Below, one piece after another: positions 24,695 through 34,356 of a DNA stretch of 64,000 nucleotides (position 1 is its first letter; every line of letters starts with the position of its first letter). Source of the DNA: VRUE01 sp963840565. Its GTDB lineage: Bacteria; Actinomycetota; Thermoleophilia; Solirubrobacterales; 70-9. Made by a program: the position numbers and the translations under genes. The stretch lies in assembly GCA_963840565.1 (NCBI GenBank), contig CAWIZH010000006.1, positions 124,001 to 188,000 of the forward strand, read 5' to 3'. The notes beneath the pieces are model-generated. The model was not told where the DNA came from, ran no database searches, and worked only from the letters and a program-made list of their open reading frames with translations.

Positions 24695-27244
24695 TTGACC
24701 GGCCTCGCCCTCAAGAGCCTCTGGGCGCGCAAGGCGCGGGCCATGGGGACCACTCTCGCGGTCGTGATCGGCGTCGCCTTCGTCGCCGGCTCCTACGTCC
24801 TAACCGACACGATCTTCGCCGCCTTCGACGAAATCTTCGGCGAGTCGCTGAAGGGCACCAGCGTCGTGGTCAGCGCCGAGAACCCGGTCAAACAGGAAAA
24901 CGGCGAAACCCCGACGATCAGCGCCGCGTTGCTGCCGCGCGTGCAGAAAACGCCTGGGGTGAAGCTGGCCGCTGGCGCGATCTTCACGCCGGGCGGATTC
25001 TTTGACTCCGAAGGCAACAAGATCGGGACGAAATTCGCGCCCAAGTTCATCTCCTCGACCCTCCCGGGCCAGCTTGAGTCGCTCACCTACATCGATGGAC
25101 ACCGGCCGCGCGGCCCGACCGAAGCGTCACTCAGCGAAGCCGCCGCCGACGACGCGGGGATGTCGCTGGGCGACACGATCAAGATCATCGGTCAGGGCCG
25201 GGTCCGCCCCTTCCGCCTGGTCGGCCTCACCCGCCTCGGCGGCGCCTCCTTCGGCGGCGCCAGCATCGCCCAGGTGACGCTGCCCGAGGCGCAGCGGCTC
25301 GCCCACAAGCGCGGCCGCTTCGATCAGATCTCGGTCGCCGCCGATGAGGGGGTCTCGGCGACGACGCTGAAGCAGCGAATCGCTGGCGAGATGCCACCCG
25401 GGGTCCGGGTCGAGACCGCCACCGAAAACGCCGACCGCGGCTCGGAAGAAATCCGCGAAAGCCTCACCTTCCTGCGGATCTTCCTGCTCGTCTTCGCCTT
25501 TATCGCGATCCTGGTCGGTTCCTTCTTGATCTTCAATACCTTCTCGATCACGGTTGCCCAGAGGGTGAGTGAGTTCGGCATGCTGCGCACGCTCGGGGCC
25601 TCGCGCCGCCAGATCCTCACCGCGGTCGTCGTCGAGGCGCTGGCGATCGGCCTACTCGGGGCGATCGTTGGGATCGGCGGTGGATTCGTGATCGCAAAGC
25701 TGCTCAACCTCCTGCTCGAAGCATTCGAAGTCGACCTGCCGACCACGGGCCTGGTGATGCAGACGCGCACGATCGTCGTTTCGCTTCTGATCGGAGTCGT
25801 CGTCACGACCCTCTCTGCTCTAATGCCGGCGCTGCGCGCAACGAGGGTGCCGCCGATCGCTGCCCTGCACGCGTTCAGCCAGCCGCCCAGCCGCCGCCGG
25901 CGCCTGCTCGGCATCGGGCTCTCGGTGCTGCTGGCCATCGGCGGCCTGGGGGCGGTCCTGTTCGGTCTCTTTGGCAACGCTGCCTCAGGGACCGCGGCTG
26001 GCCTGATCGGCGGCGGCGCGGTTGCGATCGTCTTCGCGGTCTCCCTTTTCAGCCCACATCTGGTGCCGCCGCTGGCGGCGGCGGCCGGCTGGCCGCTGGA
26101 GCGCGCGCGGCGGCTGATCGGCAGGCTCTCGCGCGAGAACGCTCAGCGCAATCCCGCCCGCACGGCCGTGACCGCGGCGGCGCTGATGATCGGCCTCATG
26201 GTCGTCGCCTTCGTCACTGTCTTCGCCGCCGGCCTGAAGAGCTCGGTTGCCCAGGTGGTCGACGAAAACTTCGCCGGCGGCCTGGTGATCCAAAACAGCG
26301 ACGGCTTCTCGCCGATTCCCAACGGGGCAGCGATCGCGGCACGCAAGGTACCCGGGGTGGGCGCCGTGGCCAGCATCCGCTCGGTCCAGGCGAAGCTGCT
26401 GCCCGAAGGCGCGGGGGCGAAGGTGTCGGCGCCGAGCCGGAACATCCAGCGGACCGTCGACGTCGAATGGAAGCAGGGCGGGCCGGCGACGCTGCGTCGC
26501 CTGCGCGACGGCCAGGCGATTCTCTCGGACTCCTTCGCCTCCGAACACGGCCTGGAAGTGGGCGACCGCTTCCGTCTGCTCACGCAGACGCGTCACCGGC
26601 CGAGCTTCGAAGTGGTGGGCGCCTTCGACTCCAAGCTCGACGTCTTCGGCAGCGTGCTGGTGACGCAGGCGGTCATGGCCGGGGACTTCAGCCAAACCCA
26701 GGACACGATCGACTTCATCGAAACCGCGCCGGATGCCAACGCCAGGCGAACGCAGACGCTGCTCAGCGCCGCGGTCGAAACGGGTTTCCCAATTGCCGAA
26801 GTGCTTAACCAGCAGGAACTGAAGGAAAGTCGCGAAGAACAGGTCCAGCAGCTCGTCAACCTCGTCTACGCGCTGCTGCTGCTGGCGATCGTGATCTCGA
26901 TCTTTGGCATCGCCAACACGCTGGCGCTTTCGATCCACGAACGCAGGCGTGAGCTGGGGATGCTGCGGGCGATCGGCATGTCACGGCGCCAGGTGCGGAC
27001 GATGATCCGCTACGAGGCGGTGATCACCGCCCTGATCGGGGCGATCCTCGGTATGGCCCTCGGCATCGTCTTCGCGGCGCTGATCGCGCAGCCGCTCAAG
27101 GACGAAGGCTTCACGCTCTCCTATCCGATCGGCTCGCTGATCTTCTTGCTCATTTTCGCCGCCGTGATCGGCGTGTTGGCGGCGATCCCGCCGGCGCGCC
27201 GAGCCTCGAGGCTGGACGTGCTCGAGTCCCTGCAGTACGAGTAG
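24695..27244 (+). CDS. ABC transporter permease with two FtsX domains
   Basis: 849 residues starting at a TTG. A helix near the N-terminus is followed by a large extracytoplasmic domain. The first FtsX domain has four helices (about residues 260-430). A second extracytoplasmic domain and second FtsX domain, containing SIHERRRELGMLRAIGMSRRQV, complete the protein. The duplicated layout is the usual partner of the MacB-like ATPase upstream. Probable role is export or mechanotransmission; the cargo is unknown. Confidence 0.93.
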   Translation: MTGLALKSLWARKARAMGTTLAVVIGVAFVAGSYVLTDTIFAAFDEIFGESLKGTSVVVSAENPVKQENGETPTISAALLPRVQKTPGVKLAAGAIFTPGGFFDSEGNKIGTKFAPKFISSTLPGQLESLTYIDGHRPRGPTEASLSEAAADDAGMSLGDTIKIIGQGRVRPFRLVGLTRLGGASFGGASIAQVTLPEAQRLAHKRGRFDQISVAADEGVSATTLKQRIAGEMPPGVRVETATENADRGSEEIRESLTFLRIFLLVFAFIAILVGSFLIFNTFSITVAQRVSEFGMLRTLGASRRQILTAVVVEALAIGLLGAIVGIGGGFVIAKLLNLLLEAFEVDLPTTGLVMQTRTIVVSLLIGVVVTTLSALMPALRATRVPPIAALHAFSQPPSRRRRLLGIGLSVLLAIGGLGAVLFGLFGNAASGTAAGLIGGGAVAIVFAVSLFSPHLVPPLAAAAGWPLERARRLIGRLSRENAQRNPARTAVTAAALMIGLMVVAFVTVFAAGLKSSVAQVVDENFAGGLVIQNSDGFSPIPNGAAIAARKVPGVGAVASIRSVQAKLLPEGAGAKVSAPSRNIQRTVDVEWKQGGPATLRRLRDGQAILSDSFASEHGLEVGDRFRLLTQTRHRPSFEVVGAFDSKLDVFGSVLVTQAVMAGDFSQTQDTIDFIETAPDANARRTQTLLSAAVETGFPIAEVLNQQELKESREEQVQQLVNLVYALLLLAIVISIFGIANTLALSIHERRRELGMLRAIGMSRRQVRTMIRYEAVITALIGAILGMALGIVFAALIAQPLKDEGFTLSYPIGSLIFLLIFAAVIGVLAAIPPARRASRLDVLESLQYE

Positions 27245-27245
27245 C

Positions 27246-27542
27246 TCAGCCGCGGCGCAGCAGCCGCCTGACCGCCGCCATCAGCTCGTCGGTCATCTCC
27301 TGCTGGTCCCCGTCGGTGGCTCCGGCGACGCAATGGGCGGCGTGGTCGGAGAGCAGCTCGAGGGCGACCTTGTCGAGCGCCGCCTGGATCGCCGTCACCT
27401 GGGTGACGACGTCGATGCAATAGCGGTTCTCCTCGACCATCCGCTCGACTCCACGTACCTGTCCCTCGATTCGCCGCAGGCGCTTCAGCACCGCCTCACG
27501 GTTCTCGGTGTAGCCGTGGACAGTCTTGGGCTCGCTTGCCAC
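27246..27542 (-). CDS. csoR: CsoR-family copper-sensing repressor
   Basis: 98 residues, all-helical DUF156 fold. The metal ligands of CsoR are seen as the Cys in NRYCIDV and the His and Cys in SDHAAHC. It would repress its targets until Cu(I) binds. A CsoR-type operator lies just upstream, so autoregulation is likely. No copper exporter gene is adjacent; the permease gene downstream is convergent. Confidence 0.92.
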   Translation of the reverse strand: MASEPKTVHGYTENREAVLKRLRRIEGQVRGVERMVEENRYCIDVVTQVTAIQAALDKVALELLSDHAAHCVAGATDGDQQEMTDELMAAVRRLLRRG

Positions 27543-27557
27543 GCCGTCGATTATGGC

Positions 27558-27574
27558 ATACCCCCTAGGGGTAT
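27558..27574. promoter_or_regulatory. CsoR-type operator
   Basis: ATACCCC-CTA-GGGGTAT is a 7-bp inverted repeat with a 3-base spacer, matching the G-tract dyads bound by CsoR proteins. It lies 16 bases upstream of the csoR start and ends at the stop of the esterase gene. Confidence 0.8.
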
Positions 27575-28662
27575 TAGGCGGAAACGGAGACCGGCGCGGC
27601 CGCCGCCAGGCCGAGGCCCATCCGCAGCGCCCCGGCGACCTCTAGCATCGCGGTGCGGGCGCTGGGGCAGATCGCGGTCAGGTTGGCGAAGCCGTGGATT
27701 TGGCTGGGGTGGCGTTGCAGCACCACCTGCACACCTGCCTCGCGCATCCGCGCCGCGTAGATCTCACCCTCGTCGCGCAGCGGGTCGAAGCCGGAGGTGG
27801 CGACGTAGGCAGGGGGGAGGCCGGAGACGTCCTCGGCTCGCATCATCGAGGCGCGCGGCTCGTCGTCGTCGATGCCGTCGGGGATGTAGTGGTTCTCGAA
27901 CCACTCCATGTCCTCGCGGGTGAGCAGGAAGCCTTCGGCGAAGGTGTCGCGCGATTGCTGGCCGCCGACCGCGTCGGTGACGGGGTAGAGCAGCAGCTGC
28001 ATCGCCGGCTGCGGGTTGCCGGCATCGCGGTTCTGGATACAGAGGGCGGTCGAGAGGTTGCCGCCGGCGCTGTCGCCGCCGACCGCCATCCGCGCGGGAT
28101 CGGCACCGAGCTCGGCGGCGTGCTCGTGGGCCCAGGCAAAGGCGGCGACCGCGTCTTCCACCGGGATCGGGAACGGGTGCTCCGGGGCCAGGCGGTAGTC
28201 GACCGAGAGCACGCGGCAGCCGCTGTGCTCGGCGAGGAAGCGACAGGCGCTGTCGTGGGTGTCGAGGTCGCCGATCACCCAGCCGCCGCCGTGGTAGTAG
28301 ACGAGCAGTGGCTGCGGGGGCTGGGGTGCGCCGAGGGCGACGTAGAGGCGAGCCGGCATCGCGCCGCCGGGGCCGGGAATCGCCAGCTCGTCGACCCATG
28401 CCATCGGCCGCGGCGGGCCGCAGACGATCGGGACCTCGGCGCGGTTCTCCGCCCGCGCCTGCTCGACCGTGCGGCCCTCGACCAGCGACGTCTCGCCGTT
28501 CAGCTTCGCCAGCGCCAGCAGCATCTGGATGTCCGGGGCGAGCTCCTGGCCGTCGAGGCGAGGCGGCGGGCCGAGCAAGCGGCGGATCACTCGCGGCGAG
28601 AGTCCGCACGCCCGCCTGACGAGCCGGTGCTCCAGGCGGGAGGGAAGCCGAGGCGGTGCCAC
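27574..28662 (-). CDS. Alpha/beta-hydrolase esterase (HSL family)
   Basis: 362 residues. The oxyanion-hole motif YHGGGWV, the nucleophile elbow GDSAGG, an Asp in the FDPLRDEG segment and a His in SQIHGF give a full catalytic set of the hormone-sensitive lipase family. GTG at 28662 is chosen because the earlier reading overlaps the divergent P450 leader. Likely cytoplasmic, acting on short acyl esters; may serve with the P450 next door, though nothing proves it. Confidence 0.9.
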   Translation of the reverse strand: MAPPRLPSRLEHRLVRRACGLSPRVIRRLLGPPPRLDGQELAPDIQMLLALAKLNGETSLVEGRTVEQARAENRAEVPIVCGPPRPMAWVDELAIPGPGGAMPARLYVALGAPQPPQPLLVYYHGGGWVIGDLDTHDSACRFLAEHSGCRVLSVDYRLAPEHPFPIPVEDAVAAFAWAHEHAAELGADPARMAVGGDSAGGNLSTALCIQNRDAGNPQPAMQLLLYPVTDAVGGQQSRDTFAEGFLLTREDMEWFENHYIPDGIDDDEPRASMMRAEDVSGLPPAYVATSGFDPLRDEGEIYAARMREAGVQVVLQRHPSQIHGFANLTAICPSARTAMLEVAGALRMGLGLAAAAPVSVSA

Positions 28663-28741
28663 GCCCAGGAGGCTACGCGATTGCCGGGTGACGCATCTCA
28701 CACGTGGGTTCCTGTCCGGTACTAGCCTGACGGAGACGCGC

Positions 28742-30088
28742 ATGGAGGCAGCCACCACAACCGCTCCGCGGCCGGCACCCCGGGTCTCGGAGCGACGGCT
28801 GCCGCCCAGCCCGCCGCTGCCTTCGCCTATCCAGACCGCTATCTGGTCGCGCCAGGCGCGGCGCATGCTCTACGCCTGCCAGGACCGCTATGGCGACATG
28901 TTCACGATCCGCGTCGCCTACGAAGGCACCTGGGTGATGCTGGCCGATCCGGCGGCGATCAAGCAGGTCTTCACCGGCGACCCGCGGGTCTTCCACGCCG
29001 GCGAGGGCAACGAAATCCTCGCCCCGCTGCTCGGCCGCAACTCGGTCCTCGTCCTCGACGAGAAGCGGCACATGAGCCAGCGCAAGCTGCTGCTGCCGCC
29101 CTTCCACGGCGAGCGCATGCAGGGTTACGCGCAGACGATGGGCGAAATCGCCGAGCGCGAGATCGATAGCTGGCCGAGCGGCACCCCCTACAAGCTGCGG
29201 CCGCGGATGCAGGCGCTGACGCTGGACATCATCCTGCGCACGGTCTTCGGCGTCGGCAAGGACGAGGCGGACAAGCTCGCCGGCCTGCGCGGTGCCCTGC
29301 GCGAGTTCCTCGACATCACGACCAATCCCCGCTTTCTCCTTCCGCTGCTCTTGGTCGGCCCCAACCGGGTCCGCGGGATCGCGGCCTTCCGGCGGCGGAT
29401 CGACCGCGTCGACGAGCTGATCTACCGCGAGATCGCCGAGCGCCGCCGCGCCGGCGACGTCGAGGAGCGCGATGACGTGCTCTCGATGATGATCGGCGCC
29501 CACCACGAGGACGGCAGCCCGATGAGCGACGAGGAGATGCGCGACGAGCTGCTCACCCTGCTCGTCGCCGGCCACGAGACCACCGCGACCTCGCTCTCCT
29601 GGGCGGTCGAGCGGCTGGTCCGCCACCCGGAGAAGCTCGAGCGCCTGCGCACAGAGGTCAGCGATGGCGGCGAGGAGTACCTGACCGCGACGATCCAGGA
29701 GACCCTGCGCCTGCGCCCGGTGATCTCGATCGTCCTGCGCAGGCTCACCGAGCCGGTCGAGATCGGCGGCTACGAGCTGCCCGCGGGAGTTTCGGTCGCG
29801 CCCAGCGTCTACCTCGTCCACCGCAACCCGGAGATCTACCCCGAGCCCGAGCGCTTCCTCCCCGAGCGCTTCCTCGAGAAACCACCGGGCACCTACACCT
29901 GGATCCCCTTCGGCGGCGGCGTCCGCCGCTGCCTCGGCGCCTCCTTCGCCCAGTTCGAGATGGCGGTGGTCCTCAAGGAGCTGGTCAAGCGCCACAACAT
30001 CCGCCCGGCCGATCCCAAGCCCGAACGCATCTTCCGCCGCGCCATCACCGAGACCCCGCGCCACGACGCGCGGGTCGTGCTGAGCTAG
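28742..30088 (+). CDS. Cytochrome P450
   Basis: 448 residues. The I-helix AGHETTATSLSW, the ExxR motif in ETLRLRP, and the haem loop FGGGVRRCLGASFA with its cysteine are intact. No membrane anchor is predicted. ATG at 28742 is the start; upstream in-frame sequence is antisense to the esterase. No ferredoxin or reductase is adjacent. Its stop overlaps the next gene's stop on the other strand (CTAG). Confidence 0.95.
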   Translation: MEAATTTAPRPAPRVSERRLPPSPPLPSPIQTAIWSRQARRMLYACQDRYGDMFTIRVAYEGTWVMLADPAAIKQVFTGDPRVFHAGEGNEILAPLLGRNSVLVLDEKRHMSQRKLLLPPFHGERMQGYAQTMGEIAEREIDSWPSGTPYKLRPRMQALTLDIILRTVFGVGKDEADKLAGLRGALREFLDITTNPRFLLPLLLVGPNRVRGIAAFRRRIDRVDELIYREIAERRRAGDVEERDDVLSMMIGAHHEDGSPMSDEEMRDELLTLLVAGHETTATSLSWAVERLVRHPEKLERLRTEVSDGGEEYLTATIQETLRLRPVISIVLRRLTEPVEIGGYELPAGVSVAPSVYLVHRNPEIYPEPERFLPERFLEKPPGTYTWIPFGGGVRRCLGASFAQFEMAVVLKELVKRHNIRPADPKPERIFRRAITETPRHDARVVLS

Positions 30089-30627
30089 ACCCCTTCGGCG
30101 TCCGCCCAGCGCAGGCAAGGCGGGAGCAGCGCGCCGAGGAGATAGAGAACCGCGAGGGACGCGTAGACCTTGTCCCCGATGTGAGTACCGGTGATCGAGA
30201 TGATCCCCAGTACCACTATCAACGCCAACACCGCCAGGGATCCGACAAGCACGGCGTTTACAAGGGGGCTGTCCTCATCGCGCCCGAAGGCGAGCAGCAT
30301 CGGGGCTTGTCCGGCGACGATGGCGAGGAGCAGCAGTATCCCGACAGCGGTGTGCACCTCGAACCAGCCGTGGGAGAAGAGGCTGTCGAGGAGCACGAAG
30401 TAGGCCGCGACGGAGACCGCAAGCGCAGTCGCGGCGAAGGGAGTCAGTGCCGGCCGGCGCTGAATCAGCAGCAGGCCGGGCAGGGAGTTGAGGCTGAAGA
30501 ACACGAAGAGGAGGGTGGTCCAGCCGACCTTCTGCTGCGTCGTCTCGGAGCCGCCCAGGATCAAGACGATGAGGACGGCGGCGCCGATGCTGAGCGTCCA
30601 GATCGCGATGCGGGCAAACGGGATCAT
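30085..30627 (-). CDS. Membrane protein of unknown function
   Basis: 180 residues with five or six hydrophobic helices and few charges. No catalytic motif is recognised. It lies downstream of nrdJ on the same strand, 23 bases from its stop, so the two may be co-transcribed, but no functional link is apparent. Confidence 0.7.
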   Translation of the reverse strand: MIPFARIAIWTLSIGAAVLIVLILGGSETTQQKVGWTTLLFVFFSLNSLPGLLLIQRRPALTPFAATALAVSVAAYFVLLDSLFSHGWFEVHTAVGILLLLAIVAGQAPMLLAFGRDEDSPLVNAVLVGSLAVLALIVVLGIISITGTHIGDKVYASLAVLYLLGALLPPCLRWADAEGV

Positions 30628-30650
30628 CTTGGACCCCAGCTACTGCGGGC

Positions 30651-33446
30651 TCAGCCGCAGCCGGTGTTGTTGCCGCAGCTGCTGCACGTGTAGCAGCTGC
30701 CCGTGCGCTGCATCATGCCGCCGCACTGCTCGCAGGCCGGGCCGAGGTCGAGGCCGGACATCTTGGCCGGGACTACCGGGGGGGTTTCGGTGAAGGCCGC
30801 CGCGGCCGGCACGGGCTTGGAGTGGCCATTGCCGCCGTTTCCTCCGTTGGACGGGCCCGCGGTGCCGCCGCTGGTGTCGATTCCGAGGCCGAGCTGGGTG
30901 GTCTCGGCGTCGCGCTTGGCGCGGACCTCCTGGGTCATGATTCCGAGGTCCTCGAGCACGTCGATGTCGTCGATGAAGCGGCTGCCCAGCCAGCGCATGA
31001 TGTAGTCGGGCATCGACTTGGCGAAGGGGATCTCCGGGTTGCCGGTGATGCCCTCCGGCTCGAAGCGCATGTAGCTGAACTTGCGCACGAAGTCTTCGAG
31101 CGGCACGCCGTACTGGAGGCCCAGCGAGATCGCCGTGGCGAAGGCATTGAGCAGCCCCCGCATCGTCGAGCCCTCCTTGCCGATGTCGGTGAGGAAGATC
31201 TCGCCGATGGTGCCGTCGTCGTACTTGCCGGCGGTGATGTAGCCCTCGTGGCCGGCGATCGAGAACTTGTGGGTGATCGACTCACGCTCGCGCGGCATCC
31301 GCTTGCGCTCCGGCGGCAGCACGACGACCTTCTCCGCCCCCTTTTCCTCCTGGGCGTCGGTGCGCAGCGCCTGCGCCGTCTTCGAGCCGTCGCGGTAGAT
31401 CGCCAGCGCCTTGAGGCCGCCCTTCCAGCCGCGCGTGTAGGCGTCGGCGATGTCCTCGATCGTGGCGCTCTGCGGCAGGTTGACCGTCTTCGAGATCGCG
31501 CCCGAGATGAAGGGCTGGGTCGCGGCCATCATGTCGATGTGGCCGGTGTGGGAGATCGCCCGCTCGCCGACCGCGACGTCGAAGACCGGCAGGTGCTCGT
31601 CCTTCAGGTCGGGGGCGCCGACGATCGTGCTGTTCTCGGTGATGTAGGCGGTGATCTGCTCGACCTGCGGCTCGGCGTAGCCGAGCGTGCGCAGCGCCAG
31701 CGGCACCGAGCGGTTGGTGATCGTCATCTGGCCACCGCCGACCAGCTCCTTGAACTTGACCAGCGAGAAGTCGGGCTCGATCCCGGTCGTGTCGCAGTCC
31801 ATCAGGAAGCTGATCGTGCCGGTCGGCGCCAGCACCGTTGCCTGTGCGTTGCGGTAGCCGTGCTCCTCACCGAACTCGACTGCCTCCTCCCAAGCGCGCT
31901 GGGAGGCCTCGAGCAGCTCGCCCTTGATCCCGGTTGGGTCGACGTCATAAGAGGCGTCGCGGTGCATCCGCATGACGCCGTTGTGGGCGTCGCGGTTCTT
32001 TTCGTACTCGTCGTAGGGCCCGGTCGCCCCGGCGGCGATCAGCGCCGACTGGCGGTAGGCGCGGCCGGTCATCAGCGACGTGATCGCGGCCGCGACGTTG
32101 CGACCGGCGTCGGAGTCGTAGGGGAGGCCGTCGGACATCAGCAGCGCGCCGAGGTTGGCGTAGCCGAGCCCGAGCTGGCGGAAGCGGTTGGCGTTCTCGG
32201 TGATCCCCTCGGTCGGGTAGCTGGAGAAGCCGACGACGATCTCCTGAGCGAGGAAGACGATGTCGACCGCGTGCTCGAAATCCTCGACGTCGAAGCTGCC
32301 GTCGGGGCGGCGGAACTTCATCAGGTTGAGCGAGGCCAGGTTGCAGGCCGAGTCGTCGACGTGCATGTACTCGCTGCAGGGGTTGGAGGCGTTGATCCGG
32401 CCCGACTCCGGGCAGGTGTGCCAGCGGTTGATGATCGTGTCGTACTGGACGCCCGGATCGGCGCAGCGCCAGGCCGCGTCGGAGATCTGGTTCATCAGTT
32501 CGCGCGCGTCGAGCGTTTTCACCGATTCACCCGTGGAGCGCGCGGTCAGGTGCCACTTCTCGCCGGCCTCGACCGCCTCCATGAAGTCGTCTGTGACCCG
32601 CACCGAGTTGTTGGCGTTCTGGTACTGGATCGAGGTGAAGCCATCGCCGTCGATCGACATGTCGAAGCCGGCGTCGCGCAGCGCTTCGGCCTTCTTCTCC
32701 TCGTCGGCCTTGCACCAGATGAAGTGCTCGATGTCCGGGTGGTCGACGTCGAGCACGACCATCTTCGCCGCCCGCCGCGTCTTGCCGCCGGACTTGATCG
32801 TGCCCGCCCAGGCATCGGCGCCGCGCATGAAGCTGACCGGGCCGCTCGCCGTGCCGCCCTTCTTCAGCGGCTCCATCGAGCCGCGGATGTTGGAGAGATT
32901 GATCCCCGAGCCCGAGCCGCCGCGGAAGATGTTGCCCTCCTTGGTGTTCCAGGCCAGGATCGACTCCATCGTGTCCTCGACGCTGAGGATGAAGCAGGCC
33001 GAACACTGCGGCGTCTCCTCGAAGCCGACGTTGAACCAGACCGGCGAGTTGAAGGCCGCCTTCTGGTTGAGCAGGATCGAGGTCAGCTCCGCCTCGAAGG
33101 TGTCGGCGTCCTCCTCGGAGGCGAAGTAGCCGCCCTCGCGACCCCAGTTGGAGATCGTTCCGGCGACCCGGCCGATCATCTGTTTGACCGAGGACTCGCG
33201 CTCCTCGCTGCCGAGCTGGCCGCGGAAGTACTTCTGAGCAACGATGTTGGTCGCGTTTTGCGACCAGCTCTTGGGGAACTCGACCCCGCGCTGCTCGAAG
33301 GCCGGGCTCTCGGGATTGCCGATCACCGCATCGCGCATCTCCCACTCGATCTCGTCGAAGGGATGGGTCCCTGGAGAGGAAAAGCGGCGTTCGACCGCGA
33401 GGCCCTTGAGACCGTTTTTCGGGGCACTGGTGGCGGTCTGGGACAT
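30651..33446 (-). CDS. nrdJ: Vitamin B12-dependent (class II) ribonucleotide reductase
   Basis: Reduces ribonucleotides to deoxyribonucleotides with adenosylcobalamin. 931 residues. N-terminal catalytic barrel with SACFILSVEDTME, the loop NPCSEYMHVDDSACNLASLNLMKF (quoted in part) and a C-terminal TSCxxC-type zinc tail ending CSSCGNNTGCG. ATG at 33446 has GAGGAG upstream; a TTG one codon earlier is possible. No intein is seen. The upstream region shows no B12 riboswitch by eye. Confidence 0.96.
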   Translation of the reverse strand: MSQTATSAPKNGLKGLAVERRFSSPGTHPFDEIEWEMRDAVIGNPESPAFEQRGVEFPKSWSQNATNIVAQKYFRGQLGSEERESSVKQMIGRVAGTISNWGREGGYFASEEDADTFEAELTSILLNQKAAFNSPVWFNVGFEETPQCSACFILSVEDTMESILAWNTKEGNIFRGGSGSGINLSNIRGSMEPLKKGGTASGPVSFMRGADAWAGTIKSGGKTRRAAKMVVLDVDHPDIEHFIWCKADEEKKAEALRDAGFDMSIDGDGFTSIQYQNANNSVRVTDDFMEAVEAGEKWHLTARSTGESVKTLDARELMNQISDAAWRCADPGVQYDTIINRWHTCPESGRINASNPCSEYMHVDDSACNLASLNLMKFRRPDGSFDVEDFEHAVDIVFLAQEIVVGFSSYPTEGITENANRFRQLGLGYANLGALLMSDGLPYDSDAGRNVAAAITSLMTGRAYRQSALIAAGATGPYDEYEKNRDAHNGVMRMHRDASYDVDPTGIKGELLEASQRAWEEAVEFGEEHGYRNAQATVLAPTGTISFLMDCDTTGIEPDFSLVKFKELVGGGQMTITNRSVPLALRTLGYAEPQVEQITAYITENSTIVGAPDLKDEHLPVFDVAVGERAISHTGHIDMMAATQPFISGAISKTVNLPQSATIEDIADAYTRGWKGGLKALAIYRDGSKTAQALRTDAQEEKGAEKVVVLPPERKRMPRERESITHKFSIAGHEGYITAGKYDDGTIGEIFLTDIGKEGSTMRGLLNAFATAISLGLQYGVPLEDFVRKFSYMRFEPEGITGNPEIPFAKSMPDYIMRWLGSRFIDDIDVLEDLGIMTQEVRAKRDAETTQLGLGIDTSGGTAGPSNGGNGGNGHSKPVPAAAAFTETPPVVPAKMSGLDLGPACEQCGGMMQRTGSCYTCSSCGNNTGCG

Positions 33447-33563
33447 CAAACTTCTCCTCTCGCAGCGACTTTCAGGGTGAACTGAGCAGGATCGTTATTG
33501 AGTCGGACGTAACTTGTTGCGCCCAAGCCCGCAATTGCCGCAGAATTCGCTTGCCACCTATGT
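33447..33563. promoter_or_regulatory. Divergent promoter region nrdJ / hemolysin III gene
   Basis: This 117-base gap is relatively AT-rich and carries the start regions of both genes. GAGGAG for nrdJ is visible. I found no long dyad and no obvious B12 riboswitch or NrdR box. Confidence 0.35.
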
Positions 33564-34319
33564 ATGGTGACAAGGGTGGGCGGTGGGCGAAAAGTTGCGC
33601 GCGATGCAGTTGGCGAGCGGGCCACCGCCGCCAGAGAGGCGGTGGGCGAGCGTGCCTCCGCCGCGCGCGATGCGATCGCCGCGGTCAAGCCCAAGCTGCG
33701 CGGTGTCTCGCACGAGTGGGCCTTCTTCGTCTCCCTCGTCCTCGGCGCCGGCCTGATCATTGCCGCCAAAACGCCGAAGGCGACCCTCGCGGTGGCGATC
33801 TACGCGGTCAGCCTCTCGGCCCTGCTCGGCACCAGCGCCCTCTACCACCGGGTCAACTGGACCCGGCCCAACGTGCGCCGCTGGATGCGCCGCCTCGATC
33901 ACTCGATGATCTTCTTCCTCATCGCCGGCACCTACACGCCGTTCGCCCTGCTCGTCCTCAGCGGCCCGCTCGCCGATGCGATCCTGGTCGTGGTCTGGAT
34001 CGGCGCGATCGCCGGCGCCGTGGTCGAGATGGTCTGGATCGACCACCCGAAGTGGGTCGCCGCGCTGATCTACCTATCGCTGGGCTGGGTTGCCGTCATC
34101 TCTTTCCCCGAGCTGTGGGATTCGATGGGGACCACCGGCACGCTCCTGGTCGCCGCCGGCGGCCTCCTCTACACCGCGGGCGCCGTCGTCTACGCCACCC
34201 AGCGCCCCAACCCGAACCCCAGGGTCTTCGGCTACCACGAGGTCTTCCACGCCCTGGTAATCGCCGCCGCCGCCGCTCACTTCGCGGCCGTGGCCTTCTT
34301 CGCCCTCCCGGCTTCATAG
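33564..34319 (+). CDS. Hemolysin III family (HlyIII/PAQR-like) membrane protein
   Basis: 251 residues. After a 45-residue basic, Ala/Val-rich N-terminus come seven hydrophobic segments. PAQR-type motifs are SALYHRVNW and DHSMIFFLIAGTYTPFAL near the N-terminal side and EVFHALVIAAAAAHFAAV at the end, with the histidines that bind metal in this family. The N-terminal tail contains repeated GERA/ARDA words (VGERATAAREAVGERASAARD), an odd low-complexity leader. Confidence 0.9.
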   Translation: MVTRVGGGRKVARDAVGERATAAREAVGERASAARDAIAAVKPKLRGVSHEWAFFVSLVLGAGLIIAAKTPKATLAVAIYAVSLSALLGTSALYHRVNWTRPNVRRWMRRLDHSMIFFLIAGTYTPFALLVLSGPLADAILVVVWIGAIAGAVVEMVWIDHPKWVAALIYLSLGWVAVISFPELWDSMGTTGTLLVAAGGLLYTAGAVVYATQRPNPNPRVFGYHEVFHALVIAAAAAHFAAVAFFALPAS

Positions 34320-34325
34320 GCGCTA

Positions 34326-34351
34326 TCCTTACTTTTAGACGAAAGTAAGGA
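34326..34351. promoter_or_regulatory. 10-bp dyad upstream of AbrB-type antitoxin
   Basis: TCCTTACTTT and AAAGTAAGGA (loop TAGACG) form a perfect 10-bp inverted repeat. The right arm carries the AAGGA ribosome-binding site five bases before the ATG at 34357. Likely an autoregulatory operator for the toxin-antitoxin pair, or a translational control hairpin. Confidence 0.7.
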
Positions 34352-34356
34352 ATCAG

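Noticed and set aside
27246..28662. Copper export operon
   Set aside because: csoR and its operator are clear, but no P-type ATPase or chaperone gene is near.
30822..33485. 887-residue frame antisense to nrdJ
   Set aside because: High-GC antisense shadow; nrdJ is unmistakable on the other strand.
33447..33563. Possible cobalamin riboswitch before nrdJ
   Set aside because: No B12-box-like or riboswitch core sequence could be seen in the short leader.
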